Source: Apostichopus japonicus
Lineage: Eukaryota > Echinodermata > Holothuroidea > Aspidochirotida > Stichopodidae
Length of the DNA: 64,000 nucleotides
Assembly: GCF_037975245.1 (NCBI RefSeq)
Contig: NC_092571.1
Span: forward strand, 1,962,501 to 2,026,500
Reading direction: 5' to 3'
Shown: one piece after another, positions 11,901 to 24,337 of the stretch
Layout of the letters: the number at the start of each line of letters is the position of its first letter
Position numbering within the stretch: the first letter of the stretch is position 1
Translations under genes and position numbers: made by a program
Notes under the pieces: generated by a model
The model's input: the letters and a program-made list of their open reading frames with translations, nothing else
Databases searched by the model: none
Told to the model about the DNA's origin: nothing

Positions 11901-12807
11901 TTAAAATAGATGACACCATGTGGTGTGGTATCGTCATTATATTGCTGACTCTATATATATATTTCGTAAATCAAGTTAGAAGAATTCTATTATTAAGGGG
12001 TCTTGCTAAGTTTGGGGTTCGTGGATTCGTCTGTGTATAGGGGGGGGGGGGGGTTAATGGGGTGGACTGATTGAATAAAAGCCCTAGGCCTCCAAACATT
12101 TTTGAACTGCCATGAATTTCGACAACATACCCATGTTATACCAAATCTTTTAAGTTTTAATTTTTTTTTGTGCTGATGTCAGGGGGAGCTCTCGCATGTC
12201 ACAGGCAATCGTTTGCAACTCCGAATAAAGTACCATGCCCTGCCTGCACGCGTTAGTGGAAAAGAGAACAGGGCTGCTGTGGATGCGCATGGGTGTTTTC
12301 AACAGTGGATCTGGCCTATGCCTTCACTGGCAAGCTAATACACAACTAAACAGGGATCTACTCACCCCTCTATCAATTCAGTTTTCATTCTTGAAATGAT
12401 CCGTCCATCCAACAATTTGTCTCTTATCCAATTCCAGCTGTCCAAAATGAACAGATGAAAATTAAACAAAATCTATTTCATACCGAATTATATCATAAGT
12501 TTTGATGTACATTTCTCCATTTCAGGATATTATGAACGGCTACACATTCTTAATTTTCGCAATGTGCAGTTTCCTTTACACTCTTATGACCGCCTTCTAT
12601 GTGCCCGAGACCAAGGGACGCACATTTGAACAAATCACGGCGTCGTTCAAAAGTGGCTCAAATCCAAATTCGACAAGCAAATCGGGCAGCGATGACCCAG
12701 CGGGCATAATATACCCAGCGGGCATAATAAACCCAGTTTATCAACCAGAGGACACTGAATCAACCCATGGAGCTATAAACAGATCAACCACAGACACTTA
12801 TCTTTAA
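2966..12807 (+). CDS. GLUT gene 1: SLC2A-type facilitative glucose transporter, 12 coding exons, 539 aa
   Basis: Coding exons, all with GT-AG junctions: 2966-3031, 3611-3712, 4138-4298, 6360-6484, 7856-7971, 8438-8594, 8851-9044, 9933-10043, 10416-10517, 11268-11343, 11744-11871, 12526-12807. The sum is 1620 bases, an open frame of 539 residues. Landmarks of class I/II GLUTs: FQFGY at 42-46 in TM1; an N-glycosylation sequon NES at 63 in the first outer loop; GRKG at 109-112; PESPR at 225-229 after TM6; QQLTGINA at 300-307 in TM7; GRR at 352-354; SQGPR at 416-420; NW at 431-432; PETKGR at 473-478 at the start of the cytoplasmic tail. It should be a 12-TM uniporter moving hexoses across the plasma membrane. 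The tail carries a short duplicated PAGII motif. The tryptophan of the usual PIPW motif (Trp388 in human GLUT1) is Phe408 here, and the QLS motif reads QLT, so the substrate is uncertain. The start codon context is aagATGg. Confidence 0.93.
4299..4762 (+). repeat. 46-bp-period array of exon 3/intron 3 donor junctions
   Basis: Starting at the genuine donor of exon 3 (GT at 4299), the intron repeats the last bases of exon 3 plus the donor ('gactttcttgggaggtaaag' and variants) ten more times. The GT dinucleotides are near 4346, 4390, 4436, 4478, 4527, 4571, 4616, 4667, 4711 and 4757, a spacing of 42-51 bases. Reading through the genuine donor meets a stop at once (AGG TAA), so using any decoy donor would truncate the protein after the second transmembrane segment. 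Confidence 0.9.
5090..5280. repeat. Degenerate short tandem repeat in gene 1 intron 3
   Basis: Repeats of roughly 17-20 bases built on 'aacagggacaaaatagcc' variants. A strong 11-bp inverted repeat (accagggagtt / aactccctggt) also sits in this intron at 5626-5654. No coding content. Confidence 0.6.
6690..6806 (+). pseudogene. Extra copy of GLUT gene 1 exon 4 (copy 2), no acceptor
   Basis: Near-identical repeat of exon 4 from its tenth base on, followed by the same GGTG/gtaagt donor. The frame is open and gives [18 protein letters not shown] and so on. The duplicated unit (about 322 bp) begins inside exon 4, so the 'ttttcag' acceptor and the GKGT codons are absent; upstream is 'gcttaatcacacattgc' instead. 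The nearest upstream AG (cttcag at about 6661) would put the exon in the wrong phase for exon 3. Probably skipped. Confidence 0.85.
7008..7123 (+). pseudogene. Extra copy of GLUT gene 1 exon 4 (copy 3), no acceptor
   Basis: Third copy of the exon 4 unit, 317 bases after copy 2. It has an open frame, an intact gtaagt donor and the same missing acceptor. Downstream intron sequence is copied too, up to about 7325. The differences from exon 4 are few (for example Phe to Val in ISIVGA, Asn-Tyr to Asn-Thr), which points to recent duplication. Confidence 0.85.
7715..7770 (+). other. Hammerhead/Penelope-like motif remnant
   Basis: Contains the hairpin GATCC-tgcta-GGATC followed directly by GAAACGTCAGGCC. 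This resembles the stem II plus GAAA core of type I hammerhead ribozymes found in Penelope-like elements. The upstream CUGANGA core is degenerate (ctgtttgaaga), so activity is doubtful. A related inverted copy lies at about 50358-50415. Confidence 0.35.
8137..8208 (+). repeat. Partial foldback (MULE-like) element in gene 1 intron 5
   Basis: Matches one arm of the elements at 32457-32824 and 40531-40858: 'gttcgtaacacggtaacatg', then 'agttactgtactagc' and the terminal 'gagtatcggct'. The other arm and centre are missing. Confidence 0.75.
9233..9280 (+). repeat. GT/GA-rich microsatellite in gene 1 intron 7
   Basis: Six-base units of the form gggagt/ggatgt, followed by a pyrimidine-rich and poly-C tract near 9318-9345. 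No coding meaning. Confidence 0.7.
10548..10798 (+). repeat. Tandem duplication (two copies, about 125 bp) in gene 1 intron 9
   Basis: The stretch with 'ggatttttgtagtctcataa' and 'taaggtatctgtatcttta' occurs at about 10548-10675 and again at about 10678-10798 with only a few differences. Confidence 0.85.
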
Positions 12808-13111
12808 ACCAATAGATTGAGTTACGTGTGTGTATGTTGTACACCTACCCCACATATCTCAAGAAGGTCTTGCTCCGGTTAAAGGTAAATCGGGGTTTAA
12901 AAGTCGTATCATGTGGTGCGGTATTGTCAATTTTCGATAAAATATTTCAAGAAGTCAGGGCACCTATATATTCCCCCCCCCCCCCAACTTTTATTCTTTA
13001 ACACTTAAACCGGCAATGTTTGTATTTAGGTGATGTGAATTTTGTTGTTGTTGTTGCAAACCCCCATCTTTAATTTCAGAAATGAAAGCTTAATAATTAA
13101 CGAGAAACGTT

Positions 13112-13117
13112 AATAAA
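13112..13117 (+). terminator. Candidate polyadenylation signal of GLUT gene 1
   Basis: AATAAA 305 bases after the stop codon at 12807, the first canonical hexamer in the 3' flank. Confidence 0.5.
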
Positions 13118-16100
13118 GTAATCATATGTGGATAGATGGTGTCGTGGTTAGACTTGTTCAAGCCTTCATTCTTTTGTGCAAGATATTTGTATACTATATA
13201 TAGTATCTTCCACTTGGAACAAAACAATTTCTGAGATATTCCTAGGTTTTTGTTCCTCAGGTGTATCTTATATCATAATATAAAAATGATAAAGGTTAGG
13301 TTTGTTTCATCTTTATATGTATAACACATTGTAAGATTTCAAAACATATGAACAAGACTTTGGCCCAATTCCCATCTTGGTGGCTTCTTTCGTTGATGAG
13401 ATATAACTAATGAAATATGGATATTCACAGATTGCGCAATAATTTGTGACGTCATCCATAGACAACACATCAAATTGCTTTTTTTTCTCCTTTTTTTTCA
13501 CTGATGAAATTAAAACATACTGGGTAGTTGGTATGAAATCATTTCATCATTCATATAAATAACATCTCGTCGTACAATTGACTTATTTTATTTAAAGATT
13601 ATAAAATAATTTCAACGTTACAGGAAAACGGAAGCACATTTTGGCGTAGCCCATAAATAATTGAGCAATGACGTCATCTCATTGAAAAGTTAATAATTTT
13701 AGTATTTCATATTTCAACAACGAAAGAAGCTATGAAGCTGAGAAATGGATACTTCAATTCACAAGCTCTCTATAACATTGGTTTCTTCTTTTCGTAAATG
13801 TTGTACTTAATTACTCTTGAACGAGTTTCTCACAATTAATTTTAGATGAATCGAAATATGAGTTAAAATATGTCAGTTTGTCTATAACTATTGTTTCATG
13901 AGCTTTGAGATCATCATCAGCACATTTTATCGTTAACGTGCTAACATTTCTTAGAACTGCTTAAAGTGCTCTACCGTAGGTTCTGACCCTCCAACTTGTG
14001 GGAATGCTAAATTAGTTCAGTGAGGTAAATATATGTTAAAGTATAAGAAGGATTTACCCTTATTTCATTCTTCATAGCAAAGTTGGAAACATGACGGTCT
14101 TGAAACTAAAAAACGATGTCTGAAATATCAAAGCTAAAAGTATAGTAAATAAAAGCTTCAAAGAGATTGGATAAGCAGAAATTTGTTCCTATTGTTGAGG
14201 TAGTAATCTGGAAAATCTATTCATTTTGAAAACGACTTGAAGGAAGAGAAAGCCAGTTAAATTGATGTCTAATTGTCTTCTGTGTGTCATCTCATCTTAT
14301 TAAGCAAAGAACTTTTCCCGAATAAAATTCTTTACTGAATTTTGGCGCTTTCAAGCAATACTTCCGATTGCTGCATATTATATTTTTCATTATATTAATA
14401 TCCAACGACCATGTGGTTAATTTTTATTGCAATCATGTGAAAAAAAAATGCCCGGCTGTATAAAACTGTAATATGACTGAAAATAATAACTGACCAGAAT
14501 ACTACTAAACACAGTTTCAATCTGTCTTTCTTTTCTAAGTTAAATTGTAGACTTCCTCTTAACATGTTACAGTGTACGCCAAAGCAGATGTCAGCATTTG
14601 ATCTCGAATTTCTGTCAATTTAAAGGATGTCTTAAGATACAAAACTAATGTTGATATGTTGTAGACACACTTTTAGCTATCCAGGTTGCATTCAAATTCC
14701 ACTTTTATGTTTTTAGAAATGACAGTTTAATCAGCTGAGGTTCATCAGTTAAAGTGACTGGAATACAAAGTCTAGCATACATACTATAAGGTTAGTTCCT
14801 AAGGTGAAATTCAAAACTCTACGGGAAAGCATTTGTGGTCTCAAAATGACATGTTGACAATATATTTGTTATGGACGTATATATGGTGTTGAATGTCATC
14901 CAATGTTACTCCGTTGTTTCTATGAAGTTATATAACGGCCGAATTATAACAATTTTATAACAATTAATTAGCATTGAGGTCTGAACCGAGGCGCCTACGA
15001 CAACATCACGTTAGCCTGAAAGGAGCATTTCGGAGTTTGAGCACATTTAAAGGTGCATATAACAGTTATAGATACTTTACCGGCATTCTCTTTCCTTGGA
15101 ATAAGACACATCGAGTCAAAGGTCATCCTTTAGCAAGTGATTTAGCCTGTCGAGTTATGCCATCTCAAAATAAGACATAACATAATCTACAGCCAGCACG
15201 TTTTGTTTCTTCCCCAAATGAAAGCCAATAATCGAGAAACTAATGATATTTTTGCTTTAAGTTTACACGTTAGCCTATACTAACAAGACTGTTTCACCTA
15301 ATACGCGTTTATTATGTAGGAAATGATTACCGATTCAACTAAATGATAACAGAAAATATTTTCTTCATACGCAAAACATCCGTTTGGAAAATTCAAACCT
15401 TTTTCTTCAGTGGTACAGTATAGGAATGTAACTTGGGGTCACTGAATAGCACTGTTACAGGATACGGTGTTACGACTGGATGGGTTAACTAACATTTACG
15501 GTGTTCAGAGTTAGCGCAATAGCTCTGCATTTTCCATGTTGGTTTGCCAAAACCAGTTTTTAGTATCGATATTAACTTATCATGTTTATATCAAATATTC
15601 ATATACTCTTATCATATTATAAACAAACTCACACATTTTCGGAACGTATTAAACATAATTTGATTTAGACACTATTTATGAAATAAATTAAAATGAATTC
15701 AATCATATTCATTACTTTGCACTTGTTTGGAAAATCCACTTATCACCACGACCAGCGTCTTTGTATGATAACCTTAAGCGAAGAACACAAATTACTTAAG
15801 ATAATCAACAAAGCTTAATCTAAATCACTCCACCCGATATTCACATTGCTACAAATTTGTGAAACTTCAGGTAGCTACAGTAAATTCGATGACAATCGGG
15901 TGATTAACAAGGTCTGAGGGTTTGCAAAATAGAAAACAATTCGATATTAATGTGAATATCAGAAGTCTTCTATCGAAAGAATATTCACGGGTTTGACTTA
16001 TAAAGGCTATAAATCGACATCAGACAAATTTTTATGTACCAAGTATGTATTGGAAATTTTGTAATTAATTGCAAACAATCAACTATAGCAAATTAGTACT

Positions 16101-17689
16101 AAAATTCGTGTTGCTATATATATATTATAGTTTGTCTGCATTTTGGAGAGGAAAACTATTGAAAATTACCAAAAATGTTAAAGGGCTGTTGGATCTTTAT
16201 TTGGTGGGTGATACATATGAAACGGTATTTACTAATCCTATAGTCAAACGAAGTTAAAAAAAAACTTTAAAAAAAATATCAATGATTCTTTTTTCAACAG
16301 TTCGTCTACGTTAAAAAGAAAGGGAATAAAAACAAGTTCTCAATATAAACAACCAATGGGTATTAAACGTTTCACAGAATTCAAGAGTTTTTGTAAAAAA
16401 TCTTCAAAAATACCAACATTATGTTCTCTGCTTTTTGACCTTGGAAGTTTCTGTTTTATGTCTAAACACAGAGACAAAACTTAGGGTAGCAAGGCAAAGG
16501 TCAAGAATGAAATAATGTTCTATTTTTACAGCTTAACGTATATTAACTTTTGTACATGGAAGGTATTGATAAATCCAAATAATTTATAATCATTCGTCTA
16601 TATAAGCTATATATCTGACGGTGTAATAACACAGTTGTATATAGTACCATCAATACTTGATATTGTCATATAGCATATATGTATTGAGTTTCAGATACTC
16701 TATTCGTCAGCTAACCTTTACTATATATGATACGGGTTCTAGTGTTCACATTCTCAGGCTCTAATGACACACAGTATTTGGAATACTGTGTAAACTGGCA
16801 TGGTTCGATGTATGAGTTTCATTGGAATGTACACCATTTAATATCTTTAATACTCATAAATCAACCTAAGAGTGTCGTTAACATTTATTCTCGTATGTTG
16901 AAGTATTTTCCCATATGGCGTAAATTCGTATAGCTGTCAATATAACACTTCAAATCCTACTATACTTCAGTCGGAATATTACACTAGTAGGGATTAGACG
17001 GTTGAAGCCTGTATATAACATGGTGCCGTGAAGGAGGAGTTCATATATTTACATATATTAGTTCTTCCAATAAGTAGTGGAGAAACAAAATCTAAATTAT
17101 TGAAATTTATATCAAATTAAACCTAAGAAAAACTGTTTCAAGAGCCTAGGCAAAATATTTGTGATTGATGATAGTTTACAAAAGAGAGATAGAGAATTCG
17201 ATTTCTGTTTTTTTTTATACAGATATTGGAGAAAATTGGAGGGTACTTGGGGGGGGGAGATATACACATAAAACATCTCAATACAAACTGATTGAACTGA
17301 TTGAAAGACCGAATTTCTTTATTCGTATATTGACAATTATGAAACATGAACTTATAAGAGCTAATTCCAAACATTGCTCTAGGATTACGTCATGAAAAAT
17401 CCGACATTTCACCAGTTTCTTGTTTCTAAGGTGAAAGTTGAAATAGTAAGATATGAAAAAGGGAGGAATTTTGCAAAAATGGGTCAAACTATGCAGAGTC
17501 TATTGTCGTGTCCTGTTTTTCTGTTAATATGGAATATTATAAAAAACGGGAAGTATGATAAAACCATTCATAGCACTCCAATATTCTATTTAAGTTTTAT
17601 GTTCCATGAAACAACAACACAAACAATTTCACCTATCAAATTACCCTGAGATTTGTGTACTTTTGTACAGCACTGTCTCAATGTGATCG
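13118..17689. other. Intergenic stretch without recognised genes
   Basis: AT-rich DNA with short, isolated reading frames that show no conserved motif or codon pattern. I see no repeat with clear ends apart from simple A/T runs and a poly-G tract near 17250. Confidence 0.5.
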
Positions 17690-18560
17690 TAATTTTAGTC
17701 TGTTTTATATAGATGCCAGTGAAAACAATCTAAGTACTCGATACTAACAATACATAGCTCTCAGTGAAAACAATGTCAGAATTCTAACACTAAATCAACA
17801 TAGATGTCAGTAAAAATAATGTCAGACTTCTAACACTAATTGAACAGAGATGTCAGTGAAAACAATGTCAGAATTCTCACACAAATTTAACATAGATGTC
17901 AGCGAAAAAATATCAGTACTCCTGAAGTAACTAAACATAGCTCTCAGTGAAGACAATTTCAGAATTCTTACACTAACTAAACATAGCTCTCGGTGAAAAC
18001 AACGTCAGGATTCGAATACTAAAAACAATGTCAGAATTCTCACACAAATTTAACATAGATGTCAGCGAAAAAATATCAGTACTCCTGAAGTAACTAAACA
18101 TAGCTCTCAGTGAAGACAATTTCAGAATTCTTACACTAACTAAACATAGCTCTCGGTGAAAACAACGTCAGGATTCGAATACTAATTTAAATTAGTTATG
18201 TTAATTAGCTATGTTAGCTATGTTAATTAGCTATGTTAATTAATTAGCTATTTTAACTAATTAGCTATGTTAATTAACATAGCTCTCAGTGAAAACAATA
18301 TCAGAATGGTAACACTAATGCAACATAGATGTCAGTGAAAACAGTGACAGTACTCTAATACTAACTAAACATAGCTCTCAGTGAAATAAATGTTAGAATT
18401 CTAACACTAAATCAACATAGATGTCAGTAAAAATAATGTCAGACTTCTAACACTAATTGAACAGAGATGTCAGTGAAAACAATGTCAGTACTCTAATACT
18501 AACTAAACATAGCTCTTCGTGGAAAAATCTCAGAATTCTAACACTAATTAAACATTGGAC
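17690..18560. repeat. Minisatellite, units of about 50 bp
   Basis: Many diverged copies of 'catagatgtcagtgaaaaca' followed by 'atgtcagaattctaacacta', alternating with 'catagctctcagtg' variants. A larger block is itself duplicated (about 17860-18000 and 18025-18180). An AT palindromic stretch of 'ttaattagctatg' units interrupts it at 18180-18280. Confidence 0.9.
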
Positions 18561-18806
18561 ATGTAAGAAAGTATATGCTTCTACCACTTAGGGTGGTTTA
18601 TATCCACACCATGTTTTCTTTGACGGGTTTGTAACTGTAACATGTTGTTAGATAAATGATATACGTCGACATCAATTTTAAAGAGATTTATAGAAGATAA
18701 GTTTTCTTTACACATTTTTTTTTTTACATTTAATTATCTTTATAAGAAAGAGTGGAGTGGTTAAAGCGGGTATCTCTTCTAAAGTAGAAAGTAGAAAAGT
18801 TTAAAA

Positions 18807-19174
18807 CAAGGGCGTAGGAACCGGGGGGCTGGGGGCGCCAGCCCCCAGTGAAAAATATATGGGGGCGGAAGTATCATTCCGCCCCCCCCCCTCCCCCGCT
18901 CCGCAAGTCAGAAAACCCCTTTTTCATTTCCAAATGAGAAAAAAATCTCATTTGGAGCACCAAATTGCATCTAAGGCCAGGTGAAAATGCAAAATTATTT
19001 ACAAAATGGAGTGGGTGTTGAAGTGTGCTATATTGCACCAAATTGCATCTGAGGCCACGTGGAAATGCAAAAAAAAATCCAAAGGGGAGGGGGACACCCC
19101 TCCCCTTAGACCCCTCCCCCAGGCCGGCCATCAGTCTTCAGCTCCCCACTCAAAAGTGCCTTCCTACGCCACTG
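18807..19174. mobile_element. hAT-like non-autonomous element, 368 bp, TSD gtttaaaa
   Basis: Ends 'caagggcgtaggaa' and 'ttcctacgccactg' form imperfect terminal inverted repeats. It is flanked by an exact 8-bp duplication gtttaaaa (18799-18806 and 19175-19182), the size typical of hAT transposases. G-rich subterminal tracts; no transposase frame. Confidence 0.88.
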
Positions 19175-19182
19175 GTTTAAAA

Positions 19183-20504
19183 AATCACAACAATGTCTAG
19201 TTCGGCTATAATAATTCACATTTTGACGTGTTGTGTTTCATATCTTCAGTAAAGAATGGAAGTCAATTTTGCTACATTGTAGACCTTTAAAGAAAACAAC
19301 TTCTATGAGTGCGTGTTGCAATTTTATAACACAACTTTTTCATTTTTTTAGAATTGACGCTTTAAAAATTGACTTCTTTATTGAAGTGATTGTGCAATAT
19401 AGTCTCATTCACAGACCATTAGATCAAGTCTTCTGATTCAACACACTCGACGGGAAAACGTAACATTTTGTGGATTTGAATGACATTTTTGCTATGTGTG
19501 ACACATTTGACAAAGGTCAGTGATGTATATTATCATTCAAGAGTGTTATAGGGTGTTCTGTTGTTTATATGGAGCAAAAAAGATTATGTTTTGGTTGAGT
19601 TATACAAATTCATAAAGGATTAACATTAACATTAAATCATGCACAGTTGTGAGGAGTTGACGTCATCAGCAATGTATAGTCTTAAAGGAGAGTACTCCAG
19701 GGAATTAGCATATTTTAATGTTGAATATATTTAAATCTAGAATAGTTGCAGAACATGACTAAGACTCAACTTTGTACTTTGTCCTATATCAAAACTAAAT
19801 TTCTGCCCAAAATCATCTTATTAAAGGCTGCCTTTTCAAGAATTTCCCAACAATCACGGACAATGCAACTCAAATTAAGAATGCAGTGGAATAAGATTGT
19901 TATCAAAGCATTTCGTCGCTCAGACAATCTTTCTAATATGCATTAATCATATATGCAGAAAGGATATTAAACACACACAATTTGACATGATAGTCGACAA
20001 GTCTGCGTTTTTCCTTTGTAAAAGTTTAATATTCCTAACTATGCAATAAGGTTGCAATAAGGTTAACTACAACCAGGGATGTGTTATACTTAACACATCC
20101 CTGCTATAACATCAAACCATTATGCATTACCGTTTCAAACGTTTAATTTTTTTGTTCAATGGCTAAAGATTCGTTAACTTCATGTGAAAGTCTTGTTATT
20201 TTACTCACGGCATTACGCAATAAGAAAAGTACAAGCGAGATAGGTGACTTGTATTGGGGTGGGCCGCTGGGGAGGGGGAAGGGGCGGGGTAATGATAAGA
20301 TAAATGGCGTGGCTACCCAAATTAGGGAATTGGCTTCTATGTCGATACAAGACTACTCGCCTTAAATTCTGTTCCTAGCTTTTGCTGTGGATGGTAGTAT
20401 TGAAAACTAATGCAATTTTTTGGGCCTATATATAAAGGACATAACTTCTATAAGCCATCTACGCTCTACTACGCTATAGAGAAGGGTTTAGTGCTTGCAG
20501 GGAA
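19183..20504. other. Intergenic stretch, no gene recognised
   Basis: No coding region with recognisable similarity. The one notable structure is a perfect 13-bp hairpin with a 4-base loop at 20074-20103. Confidence 0.5.
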
Positions 20505-20650
20505 TTTTTTAAGCAGTGGATGCATATTCAGGCCTTCACTGGCAAGCTAGCTAACTGTATATATAAACAAAGATGTACTTACCACTTCAGTTCTGGTTTC
20601 CATGCAAGTGTCTTACAAAAATCCAAAATATTCCAGTTGTCGAAATTATG
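20505..20650 (+). pseudogene. Relic of a GLUT intron 11 (dead paralogue)
   Basis: Similar to gene 1 intron 11 around 12300-12450: shared 'cagtggat', 'ggccttcactggcaagcta', 'tttccatgcaagtg'-like and 'attccagttgtc'-like strings in the same order. With the broken exon at 24338 it marks the 3' end of a fourth, decayed GLUT copy, now split by the element at 21675-23874. Confidence 0.65.
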
Positions 20651-21674
20651 TCCAGGTAATTACGGATCCATGAGAAATAATAAATTGTCCTTTCCACGTC
20701 ATTTGAAACATTAGTCTATTTGTTTGTAAATATCACTATTTATCATATGAAATATGTTAGTCGTTCAAAACAACCATCTTCAATTTTAACAACAGTCAAA
20801 TAATCTTGACCCAAAATGATGGGAAGATAGCATATAACCTATGCATCAAAGATGGCTTTGTAGTTTCGCGGTTAGTTTAATTACATAAAGGTAATCATAG
20901 TCACATAAAAATTAATAGACGCGGGGTTAGCAAGAACAAGGTATAACATGTAAAACGTGCAGTATTTCCCTATCCCATTGAAACGATTCTCTTAAACGGT
21001 TTGCATTGCTGTGTATTCAAAATAACAAGCACTTGGGACTCACACTGTACATGTAGAAAGCACATTATCGCATTCCAGATAACGGGGGAGAACAAAAGAG
21101 ATCAAACCAGATCAAGAAAGAGTTACGTTAAATCTCTTGCTTCAGGTGATAGCTAACAATCAGAGACATTTGTATTGGAATTAATTCGCAAATTCGCCTA
21201 TCGGTTTAACTTGACTAGGTTACTTACTATTGTACTTGCTTGTTTGGTTTTAAGGTTTTCTTTACGTTAGGGACGCCGCAAAACCCATCTAAGATCATAT
21301 TAAATGGAAGTTAAAAAGTTGTTTTAAACGATCATCAGCAGGGGGCTATCACCCCCTCCAAGGCCCCGCCCCTTCCCACTCCCGCGCCGCAGTCTCCACC
21401 CCAACACCCCACCCCCTGTCACCCTGAACAAACATATATTCAATACACATATGATCTAGGCTACACATGCATTCATAGCCTCGAAGATGTAAGTTTTCAT
21501 CAGACCCCCCCCCCCACACCCCCGCCAACACAAAAAGACAAGAAACATTTAATGTGGTTCAATTTTAGCTCCACGACGCCCGACTAACATGTAGAGCAGG
21601 GTTTCCCAACCCCATGTGGATGTCAGAGTTGTCCACGAACCCCCAACTTTTCGAGACACGATCTGAGTCATTAT

Positions 21675-23874
21675 CAGGCGCGTATCCAGGATTTTCTAAC
21701 CCGGGGGGCGCGAATTACAATCTAAGCGGAGCGCCACCATCGGTTGGTGCGCAGCGTACAAGAAAATTTCTGGTTTTGATACCCCCCAGATCACCGGAAA
21801 CGGCACTTCTCGGGCTTGAAATGACCAACCAGATGTACACTTTTTGCCTGAGCACCAAGTATTTCCTAATAGTTTTTTTTTTCCATCCATAACCTTTTTG
21901 AAGATTGTCAACCCGGCACACGTCATGTTCGACCTGATCGCATCTCCTGTGGGTCTTTGCTTTTGTAGGTGATTCTACGTCGCAGCCCACAATACCCGTC
22001 AGCCCCACGTTTCAAGGTTTTAAGCCCCAAATTTGTTCAGAATTTGAAAATTCACATTTCTCGTGAATAAAGTCACTTCAAAACATACCTATAATGTTGT
22101 ACAAAATTTCATCTATGGACAACCAATATAGAAAAACTTCCTTCAACCCCTAACAGACCGGTCAAAATTGCACGAGTAGAGGGAAGTGTGATGCAGAATG
22201 TTGGTCAGAAATTTTCGAAAATTCAGACACAGTTAATTTATTGGTGCAGAAATATTAAACCTCTTATAACGGCTATTATAAAACTTGGTTGAAGGAAATG
22301 AAAAAATAGCAGATATTTCCTTCAACCGAACACTACACACATAGGCGTAGGAGGCGCGGTGGCAGTGGCGGAGCTAGGGGTATTGGTCAGGAGGGGCGAG
22401 AATGGTCTGTAGGGGCGCTTTCGACACTATCTAAGCGGAGCGCCACCACTGGTTGGCGCGTAGCGCACAGACAATTTTTGAGTAAAGATACTCCCTAGAT
22501 CGCCGGAAATGACCCTTTCAGGGCCTGGCTAATTTGCAGATAAACGAAGAATAGGGTGTCATCGCCGAATTACACCAACAAAATGTGAGAAATGTCAATA
22601 AGTAGATGAGAGCGCAATAAAAAAGTCAATAATCTAGAATAAGTAAAAAGTGGTAAAGAGCTGAAAAAGGCGCCAGCAGTCCATTTGAGTCCGTCAGGGG
22701 GGGGGGGGCATCCGCCCCCCTGACCGTATGGACGCTCCTCTACTGCGCGGCGGGGGTGCAGCCCCTAATTCGCCATTACTAATGTAAAAGAGAGTTTTGA
22801 CATAATTGGACCTCCATGCTTTTTATACATCTACATGAGACATGTCGTTGTTTACATTAGCATCCCGCGGTATACTGCGGAATTTGAACGGACCGTACGG
22901 TACATGATGGCATGCGATGTAATAACCGATGCTTGCTTATATGATATTGACATTGACACGTTGAACGCGCGCTTGGCGCGCGAAAATTTTTGGTTATTTT
23001 TTCAGGCAAGTCGGACAGTTTTGAGGATTTTCATCCTGGAACGCCATTTTCATGCTCACTGATATGATGTGATATCTGCTGTTTGCGTTACAAATTCGAA
23101 CAGGCGCGTAGCGATTAATTTGCCAAGGGAGGGGCGAAGCCTGTAGGCAAATTATCTAAGCGTAGCGCCACCATAGGTTGGCGCGAAGCGTACAAGAAAA
23201 TTTTGGCCGAAAATGCCTCCCAGATCGCTGGAAATGGCACTACCCAGGACCATTTGTTAGCGCGAAGCGTACAAGCAAATTTTGGCCGAAAATGTCTCCC
23301 AGATCCCCGGAAATGACACTTCCCAGGCCTTGTAAGTTGCATCTAAGCACTTTCTATTTTGAAATTACTTAGCGATATCATTTAAAAAAAAAATGCTGAA
23401 TGGGGGGCGGTCGCCCCCATCCCAAAATGCGTCATGTTCCCCGACGACACGGTCGAGTTCGAGACCAGCCACAGTTGGTTTCATAGCACAATTCTACACA
23501 CGCGTTATGATAGACCATATATAGTATATATATAGATCATTAGTGAGAGAGGAAAATGGAAACGTCAAAAAAATGGAGTTGTCGGTGTAAGGGGTAGGGT
23601 GAGGCACACTTTTACGAAATTATTGATCCGTCACTGGCTACCCTTCAGCGCTGTAATGATGTCACTGATCCTCTTTCTCTTCCCGGTGTCTTCGCGTTTT
23701 TCTTTTACTCCCTCCTTTTCTCCTTCTTCTCTCTTTCTTCTTTTTCTTTTCCCTTCCTTCCTCTCCTCCTCTTTCCCCCCTCTTTTTTCCTTTTTTCTTC
23801 TCTTTTTTTACTCTCCTCTTTTTCTTACCCGGGGGGCGCGCGCCCCCAACGCCCCCCCCCTGGATACGCACCTG
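21675..23874. mobile_element. hAT-like element, 2.2 kb, no transposase
   Basis: Terminal inverted repeats 'caggcgcgtatccagg' and 'cctggatacgcacctg'. The flanks share only 'attat', so the target duplication has decayed. It carries three full and one partial copy of the conserved hairpin module (about 21724, 22433, 23157 and 23258), and 'cagtggcggagctagg' near 22364 suggests a nested insertion. A C/T-rich tract fills 23690-23830. Reading frames inside are not transposase-like. Confidence 0.8.
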
Positions 23875-24337
23875 ATTATTATACTATAATACGCACAAAA
23901 GTGCTTCGTAAAAGTTCAGGTTCATCGTGTAATATTGTCATGAATAAAACAACAAAAGATGAACAAATATTTATTTGGAAACTTCAAGATCAGCTCTTTA
24001 TCTTCACGACGTACTGTCATGCGTAAACCAGCTTCACCAAAGCCATGCGGCCTATGTCTGTTTCATAATTTAGTCATTTATCACATGCACGGTACGGTAC
24101 TACTATGACTTTCAGAAACGTCTCACGAACCCCCTGGGATGGACTCACGCACCCCATGGGGGGGGGGGTCATGCACCCCAGTTAGGGAACCCCTGATGTA
24201 GATTCCTAAAACCAGACGATTGTACTTTTATGGAGCAATTTAAGCCACCTGGCATTTTGGGACATGAGCAACGGACACAGTCCTAGCTAAGTTTGAAACT
24301 TTCTACTACTACTTCTGTTTTCAATATTTCATTTCAG

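Noticed and set aside
17690-18560. CRISPR-like repeat array
   Set aside because: Repeats are diverged, contiguous and without constant-length unique spacers, in an animal-type genome. It is a minisatellite.
23599-23889. Phe/Ser/Pro-rich frame and its Arg/Lys-rich antisense
   Set aside because: Pyrimidine tract near the end of the hAT-like element at 21675-23874; no conserved protein.
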